From: Oceanimonas smirnovii ATCC BAA-899
GTDB lineage: Bacteria; Pseudomonadota; Gammaproteobacteria; Enterobacterales; Aeromonadaceae
Reading direction: 5' to 3'
Length of the DNA stretch: 64,000 nt
NCBI RefSeq assembly: GCF_000381965.1
Contig: NZ_KB908457.1
Location: 62,001 to 126,000 of the forward strand
Each line of letters opens with the position of its first letter. Within the stretch, counting starts at the first letter, position 1. The notes under the pieces were generated by a model. It saw only the letters and a list, made by a program, of their open reading frames with translations. It did no database searches and was not told the DNA's origin. Of this stretch, positions 47,117-58,120 are shown piece after piece. The position numbers and the translations under genes are program-made.

Positions 47117-50100
47117 TCAGCCGAGATGCTTGCGGGCATTGCGGAACATCCGCATCCAGCCACTGTCTTCGCCCCAGTTATCCGGATGCCAGGAATTGGC
47201 CACGGTGCGGAATACCCGCTCCGGGTGCGGCATCATAATGGTCACCCGGCCGTCTTCGCTGGTCAGGCCGGTAATGCCGTTGGCAGAGCCGTTGGGGTTA
47301 AACGGATAACGTTCAGTGGCCTGGCCGTGATTGTCCACAAAGCGCAGCGCTACCGTGCCGCTGGCTTCCAGGGTGGCAATGTCGGCACGCTTGGGCTGCA
47401 CCCGGCCTTCACCGTGAGACACGGCAATAGGCAGGCGGGAGCCGGCCATGCCGGACAGGAACAGGCTGGGAGATTCCTGCACCTCCACCAGGCTGAAACG
47501 GGCTTCAAAGCGCTCTGAAGTGTTACGCACAAAGTCCGGCCAATGGGCCGCACCGGGGATCAGATCCCGCAGCTGGGACAACATCTGGCAACCGTTGCAC
47601 ACGCCGAGAGCAAAGCTGTCGTTGCGCTGGAAGAAGGCCTCGAACTGAGCCCGCAGCGCCTCATTAAAGAGAACACTCTTGGCCCAGCCACCACCGGCAC
47701 CCAGCACGTCGCCGTAAGAGAAGCCACCACAGGCCACCAGGCCGGCAAACTCGTCCAGGCGCAGACGGCCACTTTGCAGATCGCTCATATGCACGTCCAC
47801 GGCGCTGAAGCCGGCCCGGTCAAAAGCGGCAGCCATTTCCATGTGGGAGTTAACGCCCTGCTCGCGCAAAATGGCCATTTTCGGATGCACACCCCTGGCA
47901 ATGTAAGGCGCGGCGATATCTTCCTTGGGATCAAAGCTGAGCGAAGCGGACAGACCGGGATTGCTTTCCAGCTTGGCCTCGAACTCGGCCTTGGCACACT
48001 CGGGATTGTCGCGCAGCGCCTGCATGCGATAGCTGGTCTCGGACCAGAGCCGGCGCAGCTCAGTGCGACTTTCAGCATACACTTCTTCGCCGTTGGCCAG
48101 CACACGCAGGGTATCGTCGTTATTGAGACCGCCAATCACATGGGTGCAGGCAGCCAGACCGTGGCCGGCCAGGCAGGTCAGTACCGCTTCCTTGTCATCA
48201 CGGCGCACCTGCAGCACGGCCCCCAGCTCTTCGCTGAACAGGGCGGCAAGATGATCAGCGCCCAGCAGATCCAGCTCCACATTCAGACCGGTATTACCGG
48301 CAAAGGCCATTTCCGCCAGGGTCACAAACAAGCCGCCGTCGCCCCGGTCGTGGTAGGCCAGCAGTTTTTTATCGGCCACCAGTGTCTGCATGGCATTAAA
48401 GAAGCCCTTGAGTTGCTCGGCATCGTCCAGATCCGCCGGCTGGTCGCCCAGCTGACGATACACCTGTGCCAGTGCCGACGCACCGAGGCGGTTCTTGCCG
48501 TTACCCAGATCCACCAGAATAAGATCGGTGTCACCCATATCGGTACGCAGCCAGGGAGTGACGGTACTACGCACATCGGTGACCCGGCCAAAAGCGGAAA
48601 TCACCAGCGACAGCGGCGCGGTGACGCTTCTGTCGTCACCATCCTGCTGCCAGCGGGTCTTCATCGACATGGAGTCCTTGCCCACCGGAATGGTCAGCCC
48701 CAGCACCGGGCACAGCTCTTCGCCCACGGCCTTGACTGCCTCGTACAGACCGGCGTCTTCACCAGGGTGACCGGCGGCAGACATCCAGTTGGCGGACAGC
48801 TTGATGCGGTTGAGCTCGCCAATTTCGGTGGCGGCAATGTTGGTGATGGCTTCGGCCACCGCCAGCCGGGCAGAAGCGGCAAAATCAAGCAGCGCCACCG
48901 GGGCGCGCTCGCCCATGGACATGGCTTCACCGGCATAAGTATCGTAGGCGGCGGCGGTCACCGCACAGTCGGCTACCGGCACCTGCCAGGGGCCTACCAT
49001 CTGATCCCGGGCCACCAGACCGGTGACGGTGCGGTCACCGATGGTGATCAAAAAGCCTTTATCAGCCACAGCAGGCAGTGTCATAACACGCTCGGCGGCG
49101 TCCTTCAGGTTGATGCCGTGCAGATCCAATGCCGGGCTCTGATGCTGTGCACTTTCCACGTCGCGGTGCATTTTGGGCGGCTTGCCCAGCAGCACCTCCA
49201 GCGGCATATCGATGGGCTGGTTATCGAAATGCTCATCATGCAGGCTGAGGTGACGCTCGGCAGTGGCTTCACCGATCACCGCATAGGGAGCCCGCTCACG
49301 GCGGCAGAAGGCTTCAAACTCAGGCAGACGGTCATCGGCCACCGCCAGTACATAGCGCTCCTGAGACTCGTTACACCAGATCTGCAGCGGGCTCATGCCC
49401 GGTTCGTCGTTGGGAATATCACGCAGGTAGAAACGGCCACCACGATCACCGTCGTTGACCAGTTCCGGCATGGCGTTGGACAGGCCACCGGCACCGACAT
49501 CATGAATAAACACAATCGGGTTGTCATCACCCATGGCCCAGCAACGGTCAATCACTTCCTGGCAGCGACGCTCCATCTCGGGGTTATCCCGCTGCACCGA
49601 AGCAAAGTCCAGATCTTCACAGGACTGGCCCGAGGTCATGGAAGAAGCGGCACCGCCGCCCAAACCAATGTTCATGGCCGGACCGCCCAGCACCACCAGT
49701 CTGGCACCGACCGGAATCTCGCCTTTTTCCACATGTTCGCCGCGAATGTTGCCCAGACCGCCGGCGATCATGATGGGCTTGTGATAACCGCGCACTTCCT
49801 CGCCGTTAAAGCTGGCAACCTGCTCTTCATAGGTACGGAAATAACCCAGCAGGGCCGGACGGCCGAATTCGTTATTGAAGGCAGCACCACCCAAGGGGCC
49901 GTCGATCATGATATCGAGGGCGCTGACAATGCGCTCGGGCTTACCGAAGTCCTGCTCCCAGGGGCGTGCATAACCGGGAATCTTCAGGTTGGACACGCTG
50001 AATCCCACCAGACCGGCTTTGGGCTTGGAACCCCGGCCGGTGGCACCTTCATCACGAATTTCACCGCCGGAGCCGGTGGCAGCACCGGAATAGGGCGCAA

Positions 50101-51004
50101 TGGCGGTAGGGTGGTTATGGGTTTCCACCTTCATCAGAATATGAATATCTTCCTGATGATAACGGTACTCGCCAGACTCTGGGCTGGGGAAAAACCGGCC
50201 CGCCGGCGAGCCGGCCATCACGGCGGCGTTGTCCTTGTAGGCAGAAAGCACATACTCAGGGTTCTGCTCAAAGGTATTTTTGATCATTTTAAACAGCGAC
50301 TTGGGCTGCTCGACGCCATCTATGGTCCAGTCGGCATTGAAAATTTTATGACGACAATGCTCCGAGTTGGCCTGAGCAAACATATAGAGTTCAATGTCGT
50401 TGGGGTTACGGCCCAGCTTGCTGAAGCCGTCAAACAGATAATCAATTTCATCATCCGCCAGCGCCAGCCCCATGCGCAGGTTGGCCTCGGCCAGGGCGTC
50501 GCGGCCACCACCGAGAATATCCACCGAGGTCAGCGGGGCCGGTTGAGACTCGGCAAACAGGCACTCGGCCTCGGCAAGACTGGCAAAGGTGGCTTCGGTC
50601 ATGCGGTCGTGCAGCAACTGGCTGACGGCATCAAGTTCGGCGGCAGACGGCTCACGCTCAAAAGAAAGATAATAGATGATGCCACGTTCAATACGTTTGA
50701 CCTGCGTCAGGCCACAGTTGCGGGCAATGTCGGTGGCCTTGGACGACCAGGGAGAAAGGGTGCCGGGGCGTGGGGTCACCAGCACCAGGTGGCTGCCGGC
50801 AGCGGGGGTAATGCCATCGGCGGGGCTGTCGAGCAACTGAACCAGAGTTTGCCGGCCCGTCTCGTCGAGTTCGGCGGTCAGAGCGACAAAGTGCACATAC
50901 TCGGTTTCAATGGCGGATAACGGCAGGGACTGTGCCTCGGCACGACGAATAATCGCCTGGGTTCTGAAACCGGATAAGGCCGGTAAGCCTCTCAGTATTT
51001 CCAT
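47117..51004 (-). CDS. purL: Phosphoribosylformylglycinamidine synthase
   Basis: Fourth step of purine synthesis, turning FGAR into FGAM with glutamine and ATP. The 1295 residues match the large single-chain form exactly in length. N-terminal PurS-like part, linker with SEHCRHKIF, first synthase half with [20 protein letters not shown] and [14 protein letters not shown], second half with [12 protein letters not shown]. The glutaminase domain carries Cys in [13 protein letters not shown] and His/Glu in [10 protein letters not shown] good promoter is present upstream; no clear PurR operator was recognised. Divergent from mltF as in E. coli. Confidence 0.98.
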   Translation of the reverse strand: MEILRGLPALSGFRTQAIIRRAEAQSLPLSAIETEYVHFVALTAELDETGRQTLVQLLDSPADGITPAAGSHLVLVTPRPGTLSPWSSKATDIARNCGLTQVKRIERGIIYYLSFEREPSAAELDAVSQLLHDRMTEATFASLAEAECLFAESQPAPLTSVDILGGGRDALAEANLRMGLALADDEIDYLFDGFSKLGRNPNDIELYMFAQANSEHCRHKIFNADWTIDGVEQPKSLFKMIKNTFEQNPEYVLSAYKDNAAVMAGSPAGRFFPSPESGEYRYHQEDIHILMKVETHNHPTAIAPYSGAATGSGGEIRDEGATGRGSKPKAGLVGFSVSNLKIPGYARPWEQDFGKPERIVSALDIMIDGPLGGAAFNNEFGRPALLGYFRTYEEQVASFNGEEVRGYHKPIMIAGGLGNIRGEHVEKGEIPVGARLVVLGGPAMNIGLGGGAASSMTSGQSCEDLDFASVQRDNPEMERRCQEVIDRCWAMGDDNPIVFIHDVGAGGLSNAMPELVNDGDRGGRFYLRDIPNDEPGMSPLQIWCNESQERYVLAVADDRLPEFEAFCRRERAPYAVIGEATAERHLSLHDEHFDNQPIDMPLEVLLGKPPKMHRDVESAQHQSPALDLHGINLKDAAERVMTLPAVADKGFLITIGDRTVTGLVARDQMVGPWQVPVADCAVTAAAYDTYAGEAMSMGERAPVALLDFAASARLAVAEAITNIAATEIGELNRIKLSANWMSAAGHPGEDAGLYEAVKAVGEELCPVLGLTIPVGKDSMSMKTRWQQDGDDRSVTAPLSLVISAFGRVTDVRSTVTPWLRTDMGDTDLILVDLGNGKNRLGASALAQVYRQLGDQPADLDDAEQLKGFFNAMQTLVADKKLLAYHDRGDGGLFVTLAEMAFAGNTGLNVELDLLGADHLAALFSEELGAVLQVRRDDKEAVLTCLAGHGLAACTHVIGGLNNDDTLRVLANGEEVYAESRTELRRLWSETSYRMQALRDNPECAKAEFEAKLESNPGLSASLSFDPKEDIAAPYIARGVHPKMAILREQGVNSHMEMAAAFDRAGFSAVDVHMSDLQSGRLRLDEFAGLVACGGFSYGDVLGAGGGWAKSVLFNEALRAQFEAFFQRNDSFALGVCNGCQMLSQLRDLIPGAAHWPDFVRNTSERFEARFSLVEVQESPSLFLSGMAGSRLPIAVSHGEGRVQPKRADIATLEASGTVALRFVDNHGQATERYPFNPNGSANGITGLTSEDGRVTIMMPHPERVFRTVANSWHPDNWGEDSGWMRMFRNARKHLG

Positions 51005-51055
51005 AGTGGCTAATTCTCAAAGCGTGAGTGTATGGGGGGTTCTCAAACTGGCGGT

Positions 51056-51084
51056 ATTATAGGTTTACGCCCCTGCCCTGTCGA
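51056..51084 (-). promoter_or_regulatory. purL promoter
   Basis: On the minus strand TCGACA (51079-51084), 17 bp spacer, TATAAT (51056-51061). Near-consensus sigma-70, about 52 bp before the start codon. Confidence 0.82.
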
Positions 51085-51196
51085 CGCCGATTTACCCCTG
51101 TCTGATGTGACAGACTGCCGTAAATATCGGCAATAACCTGACTAAAGCGTCGGCTTTTGCTATAAAGTGGCGTGATTTTTTCTCTTGGAGTTGTCA

Positions 51197-52612
51197 GTGC
51201 TGACCATGCGTATGCTTGCTAGACAATGGCTGTTGCTGGGGTTGCTTATTTTGGCCGGCTGTGATGACAGCGATAACAATGCCAACCAGCACAGCCACAT
51301 TCAGGCCAGAGGAGAGCTGAGGGTAGGCACCCTTTATCATCCGCTTTACTACTTTTTGCGTAATGAGCAGGAAGAAGGCCTGGATTATGAACTGGCCCGC
51401 GGCTTTGCTGATTATATGGGAGTACAGCTGACCATGGTGCCGGTATACAGCCTGGAAGAGCTGTTTGCTCTGCTGGATAACGGCCGGGTCGATATGCTGG
51501 CTGCCGGTCTGGTGGGTAGCAGCACCCGCCGGGAACACTACCGTTTTGGGCCCGCTCTCTATGAAGTGGCCCAGACTCTGGTCTATCGCAAGGGCGAAGC
51601 CCGGCCGCAGGATCTGCAGCAGTTACAGGGTACTGTCAGGGTGATGGCCGGCTCCAGTCAGGCGGAATGGTTGCAGCGCCTTGAACAACAACAGCCGGCG
51701 CTCAGCTGGGAGTCCCGTAAAGACACGGATGCAGAAGATTTATTGCGGCAGGTGGCCGAGGGCCGGGCCGATTATACCCTGGTGGAAGATACTCTGCTGG
51801 CACGCACTCAGCGTTATTACCCGGGCATAGATGCCGCTTTTACTTTACCCGGCTCTCAGCCGGTATCCTGGGTGATGGATAGCCGTGACGATGACAGTCT
51901 GCTGGCCGCCATGCTGGATTACTTTGCTATCGAACGCGACAGTGGCACCCTGGCCCGGCTGAATGAAAAATACTTTGGTCATATTCAGGACTTTGATTAC
52001 GTCGATACCCGTATTTTTTTGCGCCGGGCTGAAGATCTGCTGCCTCAATATCGTCCGCTGTTTGAGCGACATGCCGGCTCCCTGGACTGGCGACTGATTG
52101 CTGCAGTCAGCTATCAGGAGTCGCACTGGCAGCCCGATGCCCAGTCCTATACCGGTGTGCGCGGTATGATGATGCTGACCGAAGACACCGCCCGGCAAGT
52201 GGGTGTGGATAACCGGCTTGATCCCGAGCAAAGTATTCGTGGCGGAGCAAGTTATCTGGCTTCATTGATAGAGAGGTTGCCGGAAAGCATTCCTCACAGC
52301 GAACGCGTCTGGTTTGCGCTGGCGGCCTATAACATAGGCCTGGGGCACCTGCTTGATGCCCGCCGGATTACCCGGCTGCGCGGTCAGGATCCCAATGCAT
52401 GGGCAGAGGTCAAAGCCAATCTGCCTCTGCTGCATCAGCCCAAATGGCATCGTAAAACCCGCTACGGCTATGCCAGAGGGCGGGAAGCGCAAAAATTTGT
52501 CAACAATATCCGTCAGTACTATCAAAGCCTGCAGTGGCTTTATAAGCCCACCACTGACACTCAGCTTACCAGCACTCAGCATGAGAGCCAGCCGACAAAA
52601 TCGGCACTTTAA
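51197..52612 (+). CDS. mltF: Membrane-bound lytic murein transglycosylase F
   Basis: Outer-membrane lipoprotein that cleaves glycan strands with formation of 1,6-anhydro ends. The 471 residues start with a signal and lipobox (LLLGLLILAGC). Next is a solute-binding-like domain (about 40-265; GELRVGTLYHPLYYF), then a C-terminal SLT domain (about 280-440; LIAAVSYQESHWQPDAQS with the catalytic Glu, TGVRGMMMLTEDTA, AAYNIGLGHL). The GTG at 51197 is chosen because GGAG lies 6 bp before it; an ATG at 51206 is the alternative. Divergent from purL. No terminator is seen directly after it. Confidence 0.94.
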   Translation: MLTMRMLARQWLLLGLLILAGCDDSDNNANQHSHIQARGELRVGTLYHPLYYFLRNEQEEGLDYELARGFADYMGVQLTMVPVYSLEELFALLDNGRVDMLAAGLVGSSTRREHYRFGPALYEVAQTLVYRKGEARPQDLQQLQGTVRVMAGSSQAEWLQRLEQQQPALSWESRKDTDAEDLLRQVAEGRADYTLVEDTLLARTQRYYPGIDAAFTLPGSQPVSWVMDSRDDDSLLAAMLDYFAIERDSGTLARLNEKYFGHIQDFDYVDTRIFLRRAEDLLPQYRPLFERHAGSLDWRLIAAVSYQESHWQPDAQSYTGVRGMMMLTEDTARQVGVDNRLDPEQSIRGGASYLASLIERLPESIPHSERVWFALAAYNIGLGHLLDARRITRLRGQDPNAWAEVKANLPLLHQPKWHRKTRYGYARGREAQKFVNNIRQYYQSLQWLYKPTTDTQLTSTQHESQPTKSAL

Positions 52613-52656
52613 CGGTATTGTCACTTTACGCCGTTATGATCAGCTGATAATAAAAC

Positions 52657-52680
52657 AAAAAGGCCGCTGATGCGGCGGCC
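52657..52680 (-). terminator. Terminator on the minus strand, past the usp gene
   Basis: Stem GGCCGC (52662-52667) against GCGGCC (52675-52680), followed on the minus strand by TTTTT. It would end usp transcripts after they cross the small plus-strand ORF. Confidence 0.6.
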
Positions 52681-52701
52681 CCGATAATAAGGAGCATGAG
52701 A

Positions 52702-52842
52702 ATGCTGAGAAGAAAACGTAATCTGCTGAAACATCACAAGCCCGCAGCCGGCTCCCGCCGCCGGCTGATGATGCAGGATGTGCGCCGCAAGATATTGCGC
52801 CGCAGCACCACTTATTTTCTGACCCAGGCCAGTTTTGACTGA
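52702..52842 (+). CDS. Very basic small ORF (46 aa), uncharacterised
   Basis: 46 codons from ATG at 52702 to TGA at 52842, with AAGGAG 7 bp before the start. The product has 10 Arg, 4 Lys and 2 His against only two acidic residues (MLRRKRNLLKHHKPAAG at the start, RRLMMQDVRRKILRRS in the middle). It could bind RNA, ribosomes or membranes. It lies between mltF and the convergent usp gene, antisense to the usp 3' untranslated region. It is not recognised as a known family. The ribosome site makes it a fair candidate, but it could be spurious. Confidence 0.5.
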   Translation: MLRRKRNLLKHHKPAAGSRRRLMMQDVRRKILRRSTTYFLTQASFD

Positions 52843-52847
52843 CCCAT

Positions 52848-53288
52848 TCAGCGAACAGTGATCACGCCGCACTTGGCGCTGTTGGCCACCTTGTGAGACA
52901 CGCTGCCCATCACCAGACCAGCCAGATCACCCAGGCCTCTGGTGCCCAGCACCACCACATCCACACCGAGTTTTTCGGTCTGTTTTAAAATGGTCCGGGC
53001 AGGTTCCCCTTTATCGACATGGGTATAAATATTGCCCACACCCAATTTTTGCGCTTCGGCCTCCGCTCCTGCCAGAATACGATTGCCCAGCGCTTCCATT
53101 TCTTTAAGCTCATCACTGATGGCCACCGCTCCAATTCCCCAGATTAAGGTTGCTTCATGGGGCAGCACTTCGGGCACATGCAGTATGTGCAGCTCCGCAT
53201 TGTCTACCCTGGCAAGATGACAGGCCAGCTCCAGCGCCTTGCGGCCATGTTTGGAACCATCTACCGCAACCAGTAACGATTTGTACAT
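52848..53288 (-). CDS. Universal stress protein, UspA family
   Basis: 146 residues with one Usp domain: MYKSLLVAVDGSKHGRKALELA at the start and the nucleotide-binding loop GTRGLGDLAGLVMGSVSHKV (G-x2-G-x9-G-S type) near the end. It is therefore probably of the ATP-binding kind, nearer UspF/UspG-like forms than UspA itself. GGAGG precedes the ATG. It is a single gene between mltF and der. The exact stress role cannot be told from sequence. Confidence 0.92.
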   Translation of the reverse strand: MYKSLLVAVDGSKHGRKALELACHLARVDNAELHILHVPEVLPHEATLIWGIGAVAISDELKEMEALGNRILAGAEAEAQKLGVGNIYTHVDKGEPARTILKQTEKLGVDVVVLGTRGLGDLAGLVMGSVSHKVANSAKCGVITVR

Positions 53289-53378
53289 ATATCCTCCATG
53301 GAATCAAAATATGGCAATGCATATCAAGACTAGGCAGGAGTAGCGCTGTGCGCAAAAAGGATGGGGGTCATTTGAGAA

Positions 53379-53403
53379 AAAACGCCGGCAGAGCCGGCGT
53401 TTT
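53379..53403. terminator. Terminator of der
   Basis: Perfect 11-bp stem AAAACGCCGGC (53379-53389) against GCCGGCGTTTT (53393-53403), 3-nt loop. Confidence 0.92.
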
Positions 53404-53410
53404 GAACAGA

Positions 53411-54913
53411 TTACTTTTTCTTCAGGTGCTTCATCAGACGCTTGCGCTTACGTAACTGGCTGGCGGTCAGCTTGTTCTTGATACCGGCATAAGGATTATC
53501 CCCTTCCTGAAACTCGACGCGAATGGGCGTGCCCACCACCTGCAGCGAGCGGCGGAAGTAGTTGATCAGATAGCGCTTATAAGAATCAGGCAGGTCTTTC
53601 ACCTGATTACCGTGCACGATAATACGCGGCGGATTATAACCACCGGCATGGGCATATTTGAGTTTCACCCGGCGGCCCCGTACCAGCGGCGGCTGATGAT
53701 CGTCCTGAGCCATCTGCATAATGCGGGTCAGCATGGAGGTATTTACCCGTTTGGTGGCTGAAGCGTAAGCTTCTTTTACCGACTCAAACAGATTACCCAC
53801 GCCACTGCCGTGCAGTGCTGAGATAAAATGCAGGCGGGCAAAATCGATAAAGCCCAGCCGGCGATCCAGCTCGCGCTTGATTTCATCACGCACGTCTGTG
53901 CTCAGGCCGTCCCACTTGTTCACCGCCAGCACAATACTGCGGCCGGCATTGAGCACAAAGCCCAGCAGACTGAGATCCTGATCGGAAATGCCTTCCCGGG
54001 CGTCCAGCACCAGCAGCACCACGTTGGCGTCTTCAATGGCCTTGAGCGTCTTGATCACCGAAAATTTTTCTACCGCCTCATGTACCCTGCCACGGCGGCG
54101 CACACCGGCGGTGTCGATCAGAATGTAATCCTGCTCGTCCCGCTGCATGGGAATATACACGGAGTCACGAGTGGTGCCGGGCATGTCATATACCACCACC
54201 CGCTCTTCACCCAGAATGCGGTTGGTCAGGGTAGACTTGCCTACATTGGGCCGGCCTACAATGGCCAGCTTGATGGGCGCATCTTCAAAGGGAATGGCCT
54301 CTTCTTCCTCTACTTCATCCAACACTGCCATGGCGTCTTCCAGCATGGCATCGTCAAATTCCAGTCCGTCTTCATCAATGTCCCCGGCCTCGTCAGCCGG
54401 TGCAGAGCCGGCGGCAAGCTGCTCCAGCTGCGGTGCCAGGGCTGTTTCCAGCAAAGTCAGCACACCCCGGCCGTGAGCCGCGGCAATCTGATAAATCTCT
54501 CCCAAACCCAGCTGATAGAATTCACCGGTGGCCGAGTCGGCATCAATACCGTCTGTTTTGTTCGCCACCAGCAGGGTTTTCTTCTGGCAACGGCGCAGAT
54601 GAGCAGCAATGGCCTCATCGGCCGAGGTCAGGCCGGCACGGGCGTCTACCATAAACAGCACCACATCGGCTTCGTCAATGGCAGCCAGCGACTGAGTCGC
54701 CATTTCCAGCTCGATACCCTGCTCGCTGCCGTCGATACCCCCGGTATCTACCAGAATATATTCAAGCTCATTAAAGCGGGCCTGACCGTATTTGCGATCC
54801 CGGGTCAGGCCGGGAAAGTCTGCCACCAGGGCATCACGGGTGCGGGTCAGGCGGTTAAACAGAGTGGACTTGCCCACATTGGGACGGCCCACCAGAGCCA
54901 CAACTGGCATCAT
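53411..54913 (-). CDS. der: Ribosome assembly GTPase Der (EngA)
   Basis: Essential GTPase for 50S subunit assembly. The 500 residues hold two tandem G domains. The first, near residue 8, has [13 protein letters not shown] and ANKTDG; the second, near 210, has [13 protein letters not shown] and VNKWDG. A KH-like domain (about 390-480) and a basic tail ([14 protein letters not shown]) follow. The linker between the G domains is strongly acidic. The ATG at 54913 ([12 protein letters not shown]) has GGAG upstream; the ORF extends 75 bp more but without homology. Last gene of the hisS-yfgM-bamB-der run. Confidence 0.97.
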   Translation of the reverse strand: MMPVVALVGRPNVGKSTLFNRLTRTRDALVADFPGLTRDRKYGQARFNELEYILVDTGGIDGSEQGIELEMATQSLAAIDEADVVLFMVDARAGLTSADEAIAAHLRRCQKKTLLVANKTDGIDADSATGEFYQLGLGEIYQIAAAHGRGVLTLLETALAPQLEQLAAGSAPADEAGDIDEDGLEFDDAMLEDAMAVLDEVEEEEAIPFEDAPIKLAIVGRPNVGKSTLTNRILGEERVVVYDMPGTTRDSVYIPMQRDEQDYILIDTAGVRRRGRVHEAVEKFSVIKTLKAIEDANVVLLVLDAREGISDQDLSLLGFVLNAGRSIVLAVNKWDGLSTDVRDEIKRELDRRLGFIDFARLHFISALHGSGVGNLFESVKEAYASATKRVNTSMLTRIMQMAQDDHQPPLVRGRRVKLKYAHAGGYNPPRIIVHGNQVKDLPDSYKRYLINYFRRSLQVVGTPIRVEFQEGDNPYAGIKNKLTASQLRKRKRLMKHLKKK

Positions 54914-54988
54914 AAAAACATCTCCAAAAAACAATAACGGCTCCTGATTGTTGGGATCAGGAGCCGAGGGCAACACCGCGGAACTCAA

Positions 54989-56161
54989 TCAGGGGCGGGC
55001 TATCGCCACCAGTTCACCATCACGGCTTTGCACATAAAGCGTATCTCCGGCAACCACAGGGGCCACATACAGGCCGGCGCTGTCTATGCGTTCCAGCGAG
55101 AGCAACTCGCCGCTGTTACGATCCAGCCAGTAAAGATAGCCGTCACCATCGCCAGCCACCAGATAATCACCAAACACCACAGGTGCGGTCAGGCGGCGGT
55201 TTTCCAGCTCGGTGTTGGACCAGACTTCGCTGCCACTGCGGGCATCCACCGCAAACAGGTGACTGCGGCTGTCGGTAATAAACAGCAGACGGCCGTCTGT
55301 ACTCAGATCTTCCGACCCCTGATACTGGCGTTTCCATAATTGCTGGCCGGAAACCAGCTGGTGCGCGGTCAGCTGGCCATTATAAGCCATGGTGAACAAA
55401 ATATCGCCCAGGATCACCGGCTTTGAGGCCACATCCACCATCCGCTCCAGCTCGGTGGCACCGCGGGGGCTGGCAATACGGGTGTCACGCACCGGCTGAC
55501 CATTGGCCAGCAGGGCAATGCCCAGACGCCCGTCGGCGCGGCCATAGAGCACGGCGCCACCGGTGGTAATGGGCGTGGCCATGCTGCGCAGGGTCAGGCT
55601 GGGCTGCTCGTTGCGCAACAGCCACTGCTGCTCACCACTGGCAGAATCCAGCGCCACCAGGTTACCGGCACTGGTATGCACCACCACCTTGCCTTCGTCC
55701 ACTGCCGGCGCCGCCAGCACTTCACCGGGCACGCTTTGCGTCCACAGCACGGCACCATCGTCCTGAGACAAGGCATAAACAACGCCATTCTCGGAGCCGA
55801 AATAGAGGTTGCCATAGGCGGCGGTCAGGCCCCCGGCAAGACGCGGGCTGCGCTGATTCCGGTTAATATCCAGCTCATCCAGTTCGGCTTCCCACAGCTC
55901 CTCGCCACTGGCGGCATCAAAGGCCTTGATAACACCATTTCGGGCAGCGGCGAATAAACGCTCTCCGTCTATAACAGGGCTCAACTGAGAGTAATATTCC
56001 CCTACGCCTTTGCCTACAGAATCAGACCAGCGAGTGTTAATCTCAAAGCGGTTATCAATCTCTGGCAACGGACTGGCCGGCGCAACCGGCGTCTGGCTTG
56101 AACAAGCAGCAAGCCCCAGGGCCAGTGTTAACGGCAACAAACGATGCAGTGGTGTACTCAT
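54989..56161 (-). CDS. bamB: Outer membrane assembly lipoprotein BamB
   Basis: Beta-propeller lipoprotein of the BAM complex that inserts outer-membrane proteins. The 390 residues start with a signal peptide and lipobox (LTLALGLAAC/SS). Repeated PQQ-like blades follow, e.g. VIKAFDAASGEELWEAEL, GVVYALSQDDGAVLWTQSV and HLFAVDARSGSEVWSN. It follows yfgM by 2 bp and precedes der by 75 bp, the order found in E. coli. Confidence 0.97.
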   Translation of the reverse strand: MSTPLHRLLPLTLALGLAACSSQTPVAPASPLPEIDNRFEINTRWSDSVGKGVGEYYSQLSPVIDGERLFAAARNGVIKAFDAASGEELWEAELDELDINRNQRSPRLAGGLTAAYGNLYFGSENGVVYALSQDDGAVLWTQSVPGEVLAAPAVDEGKVVVHTSAGNLVALDSASGEQQWLLRNEQPSLTLRSMATPITTGGAVLYGRADGRLGIALLANGQPVRDTRIASPRGATELERMVDVASKPVILGDILFTMAYNGQLTAHQLVSGQQLWKRQYQGSEDLSTDGRLLFITDSRSHLFAVDARSGSEVWSNTELENRRLTAPVVFGDYLVAGDGDGYLYWLDRNSGELLSLERIDSAGLYVAPVVAGDTLYVQSRDGELVAIARP

Positions 56162-56163
56162 CC

Positions 56164-56799
56164 TTATTCTCCTTGTGGCGCTGCAGCAAGATTATCGAGT
56201 TTCAGCGTCAGCGCCGGATTTTCTCCCACACCACCTGCGCTGCGGGCCTGCTCATAAGCACTGCGGGCCTGCTCCGGCTGATTTTGAGCAAGGTAAAGGT
56301 CACCCTGCACTTCCGCTTTCTGTGCAGCAAAGGCAGCACCATTCACGGCATCAAGCCGGCCTTGCGCGGCACTGAACTCTTCCGTGGCAATTAGCACACG
56401 GGCCAGGCGCAGCGCTATGGTGTTGCTCAGCACCTCATCGGTAGTTCCTGCCAAAGCTTGCTCCAGCTGAGTTTTAGCCAGCTCGAGATCATTGGCTTTT
56501 ACCGCTTCTGCTGCCAGCAGCATGGCCGCCAGCTCACCGTAGTTGTTGCCCTGATTTTCGGCCACAAAAGTGGCAGCGCTGTCAAAGGCAGCACTACCCC
56601 GGGTTGCCAGACTGCGGCTTACCTGTTCAAAGGCTTCGGCACCGGCAGAGCGGGTTTCTACCTGATGACTCTGGTAATAACGCCAGCCGAATAAACCGGC
56701 CAGACCAATGGCAGAGCCCAGAATAATGGCCTTGCCGTATTCATGCCACCAGCGTTTGATGGCTTCAATCTGTTGTTCTTCCGTGCTGTAAACGTCCAA
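56164..56799 (-). CDS. yfgM: Periplasmic-chaperone-linked TPR protein YfgM
   Basis: Single-pass inner-membrane protein (211 aa) that in E. coli associates with PpiD and the Sec translocon. Cytoplasmic start, membrane helix (about 22-38; AIILGSAIGLAGLFGWRYY), then a periplasmic TPR-like domain (YGELAAMLLAAEAVKANDLELA). The true start is taken as a TTG at 56799. It gives MDVYSTEEQQIEAIKRWW, parallel to E. coli MEIYENENDQVEAVKRFF, and has AGGGGA 6 bp upstream. It begins 1 bp after the hisS stop, so translation is probably coupled. Confidence 0.92.
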   Translation of the reverse strand: MDVYSTEEQQIEAIKRWWHEYGKAIILGSAIGLAGLFGWRYYQSHQVETRSAGAEAFEQVSRSLATRGSAAFDSAATFVAENQGNNYGELAAMLLAAEAVKANDLELAKTQLEQALAGTTDEVLSNTIALRLARVLIATEEFSAAQGRLDAVNGAAFAAQKAEVQGDLYLAQNQPEQARSAYEQARSAGGVGENPALTLKLDNLAAAPQGE

Positions 56800-56800
56800 C

Positions 56801-58078
56801 TCAAATCCCCTTTTGTTCGAGCAGTGTAACCAGCTCACTCTGGCTCAGCGTTTGTTGTTCACCCTGACCACGCAGATATTTAACGGTCACCTGAGCGTTG
56901 GCAACTTCATCTTCTCCGAGGATAATCGCCACGGCGGCGCCACTCTTGTCAGCCCGCTTGAGCTGCTTTTTGAAGTTACCGCCACCGCAATGGCTCATCA
57001 CTCTGAGGGCCGGCAGGGCATCACGCAGCTGCTCAGCCAGGGCAAAACCTGCCGCTCTGGTGCTGTCACCCATCATGGCCACATAGATATCGGCCTGAGC
57101 CGGCTGCGCTGCCACCTGATTCAGGGTTTCCAGCAGCAATACCAGCCGCTCCATGCCCATGGCAAAGCCCACCGCCGGGGTGGCCTGGCCGCCCAGCTGC
57201 TCCACCAGGCCATCGTAACGGCCGCCGCCACATACGGTACCCTGCGCACCCAGGCTTTCGGTCACCCACTCAAACACGGTGAGATTATAATAATCGAGAC
57301 CACGCACCAGCCGGGGGTTTATCTCGAACTGAATACCGGCTGCGCTCAGCAGCGCCTGCAACCCCTTGAAGTGGGCTTGAGTGTCTTCACCGAAGTAATC
57401 GGACAGTACCGGCGCATCGGCCAGCAGGGCCTGTACATCAGGGTTTTTACTGTCGAGCACCCGCAGCGGATTGGTATGCATCCGCCGGCGACAGTCTTCA
57501 TCCAGGCGGTCTTCATGCTGCTGCAGAAAGTCCACCAGCGCCTGACGGTATTGCGCCCGCTCTTCCGGCTGGCCCAGGCTGTTCAGCTGCAGGGTCAGGT
57601 GCTCGGTCACGCCCAGCGCTTTCCAGAGCCGGGCGGTGAGCATAATCAGCTCGGCGTCGATGTCCGGGCCATTCAGGCCGAATACTTCTACTCCGAACTG
57701 GTGAAACTGGCGGTAGCGGCCTTTTTGCGGACGCTCATAGCGAAACATGGGACCCATATACCACATGCGCCGCTCCTGATTGTAGAGCAGGCCATGCTCT
57801 ATGCCGGCGCGCACACAACCGGCGGTGCCTTCCGGACGCAGGGTCAGACTGTCGCCGCTGCGATCCTCAAAGGTGTACATTTCCTTTTCCACCACATCGG
57901 TCACTTCACCGATGGCGCGCTGAAACAGGCCGGTTACCTCCATGATGGGCAGGCGGATCTCGCTGTAACCATAGGCGCTCATGGTGTTGCGCAGCACGCT
58001 TTCTGCCTGTTGCCAGGCCGGCGTCTGTTCCGGCAGGCAGTCGTTCATTCCTCGAATTGCTTGGATTTGTTTGGCCAC
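56801..58078 (-). CDS. hisS: Histidine-tRNA ligase
   Basis: Class II synthetase, 425 residues (E. coli 424). Seen are [16 protein letters not shown], motif 1 region [15 protein letters not shown], motif 2 [21 protein letters not shown], the histidine signature [15 protein letters not shown], motif 3 [15 protein letters not shown] and an anticodon-binding C-terminus. The start at 58078 is a GTG, with AGAGAA upstream. It lies 42 bp after ispG and 1 bp before yfgM. Confidence 0.97.
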   Translation of the reverse strand: MAKQIQAIRGMNDCLPEQTPAWQQAESVLRNTMSAYGYSEIRLPIMEVTGLFQRAIGEVTDVVEKEMYTFEDRSGDSLTLRPEGTAGCVRAGIEHGLLYNQERRMWYMGPMFRYERPQKGRYRQFHQFGVEVFGLNGPDIDAELIMLTARLWKALGVTEHLTLQLNSLGQPEERAQYRQALVDFLQQHEDRLDEDCRRRMHTNPLRVLDSKNPDVQALLADAPVLSDYFGEDTQAHFKGLQALLSAAGIQFEINPRLVRGLDYYNLTVFEWVTESLGAQGTVCGGGRYDGLVEQLGGQATPAVGFAMGMERLVLLLETLNQVAAQPAQADIYVAMMGDSTRAAGFALAEQLRDALPALRVMSHCGGGNFKKQLKRADKSGAAVAIILGEDEVANAQVTVKYLRGQGEQQTLSQSELVTLLEQKGI

Positions 58079-58120
58079 AAAAAAGTTCTCTGGGTTAAAT
58101 CATTAAAATAAGAAGCGGAT

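Noticed and set aside
47543-50920. 1125-codon open frame on the plus strand
   Set aside because: It lies wholly antisense to purL, whose 1295-residue frame is certain. The long opening is a by-product of GC-rich codon use; it has no ribosome site or domain.
51005-51196. PurR operator before purL
   Set aside because: Only a weak half-site resemblance (GCGTAAAC) was seen, with no full palindrome.
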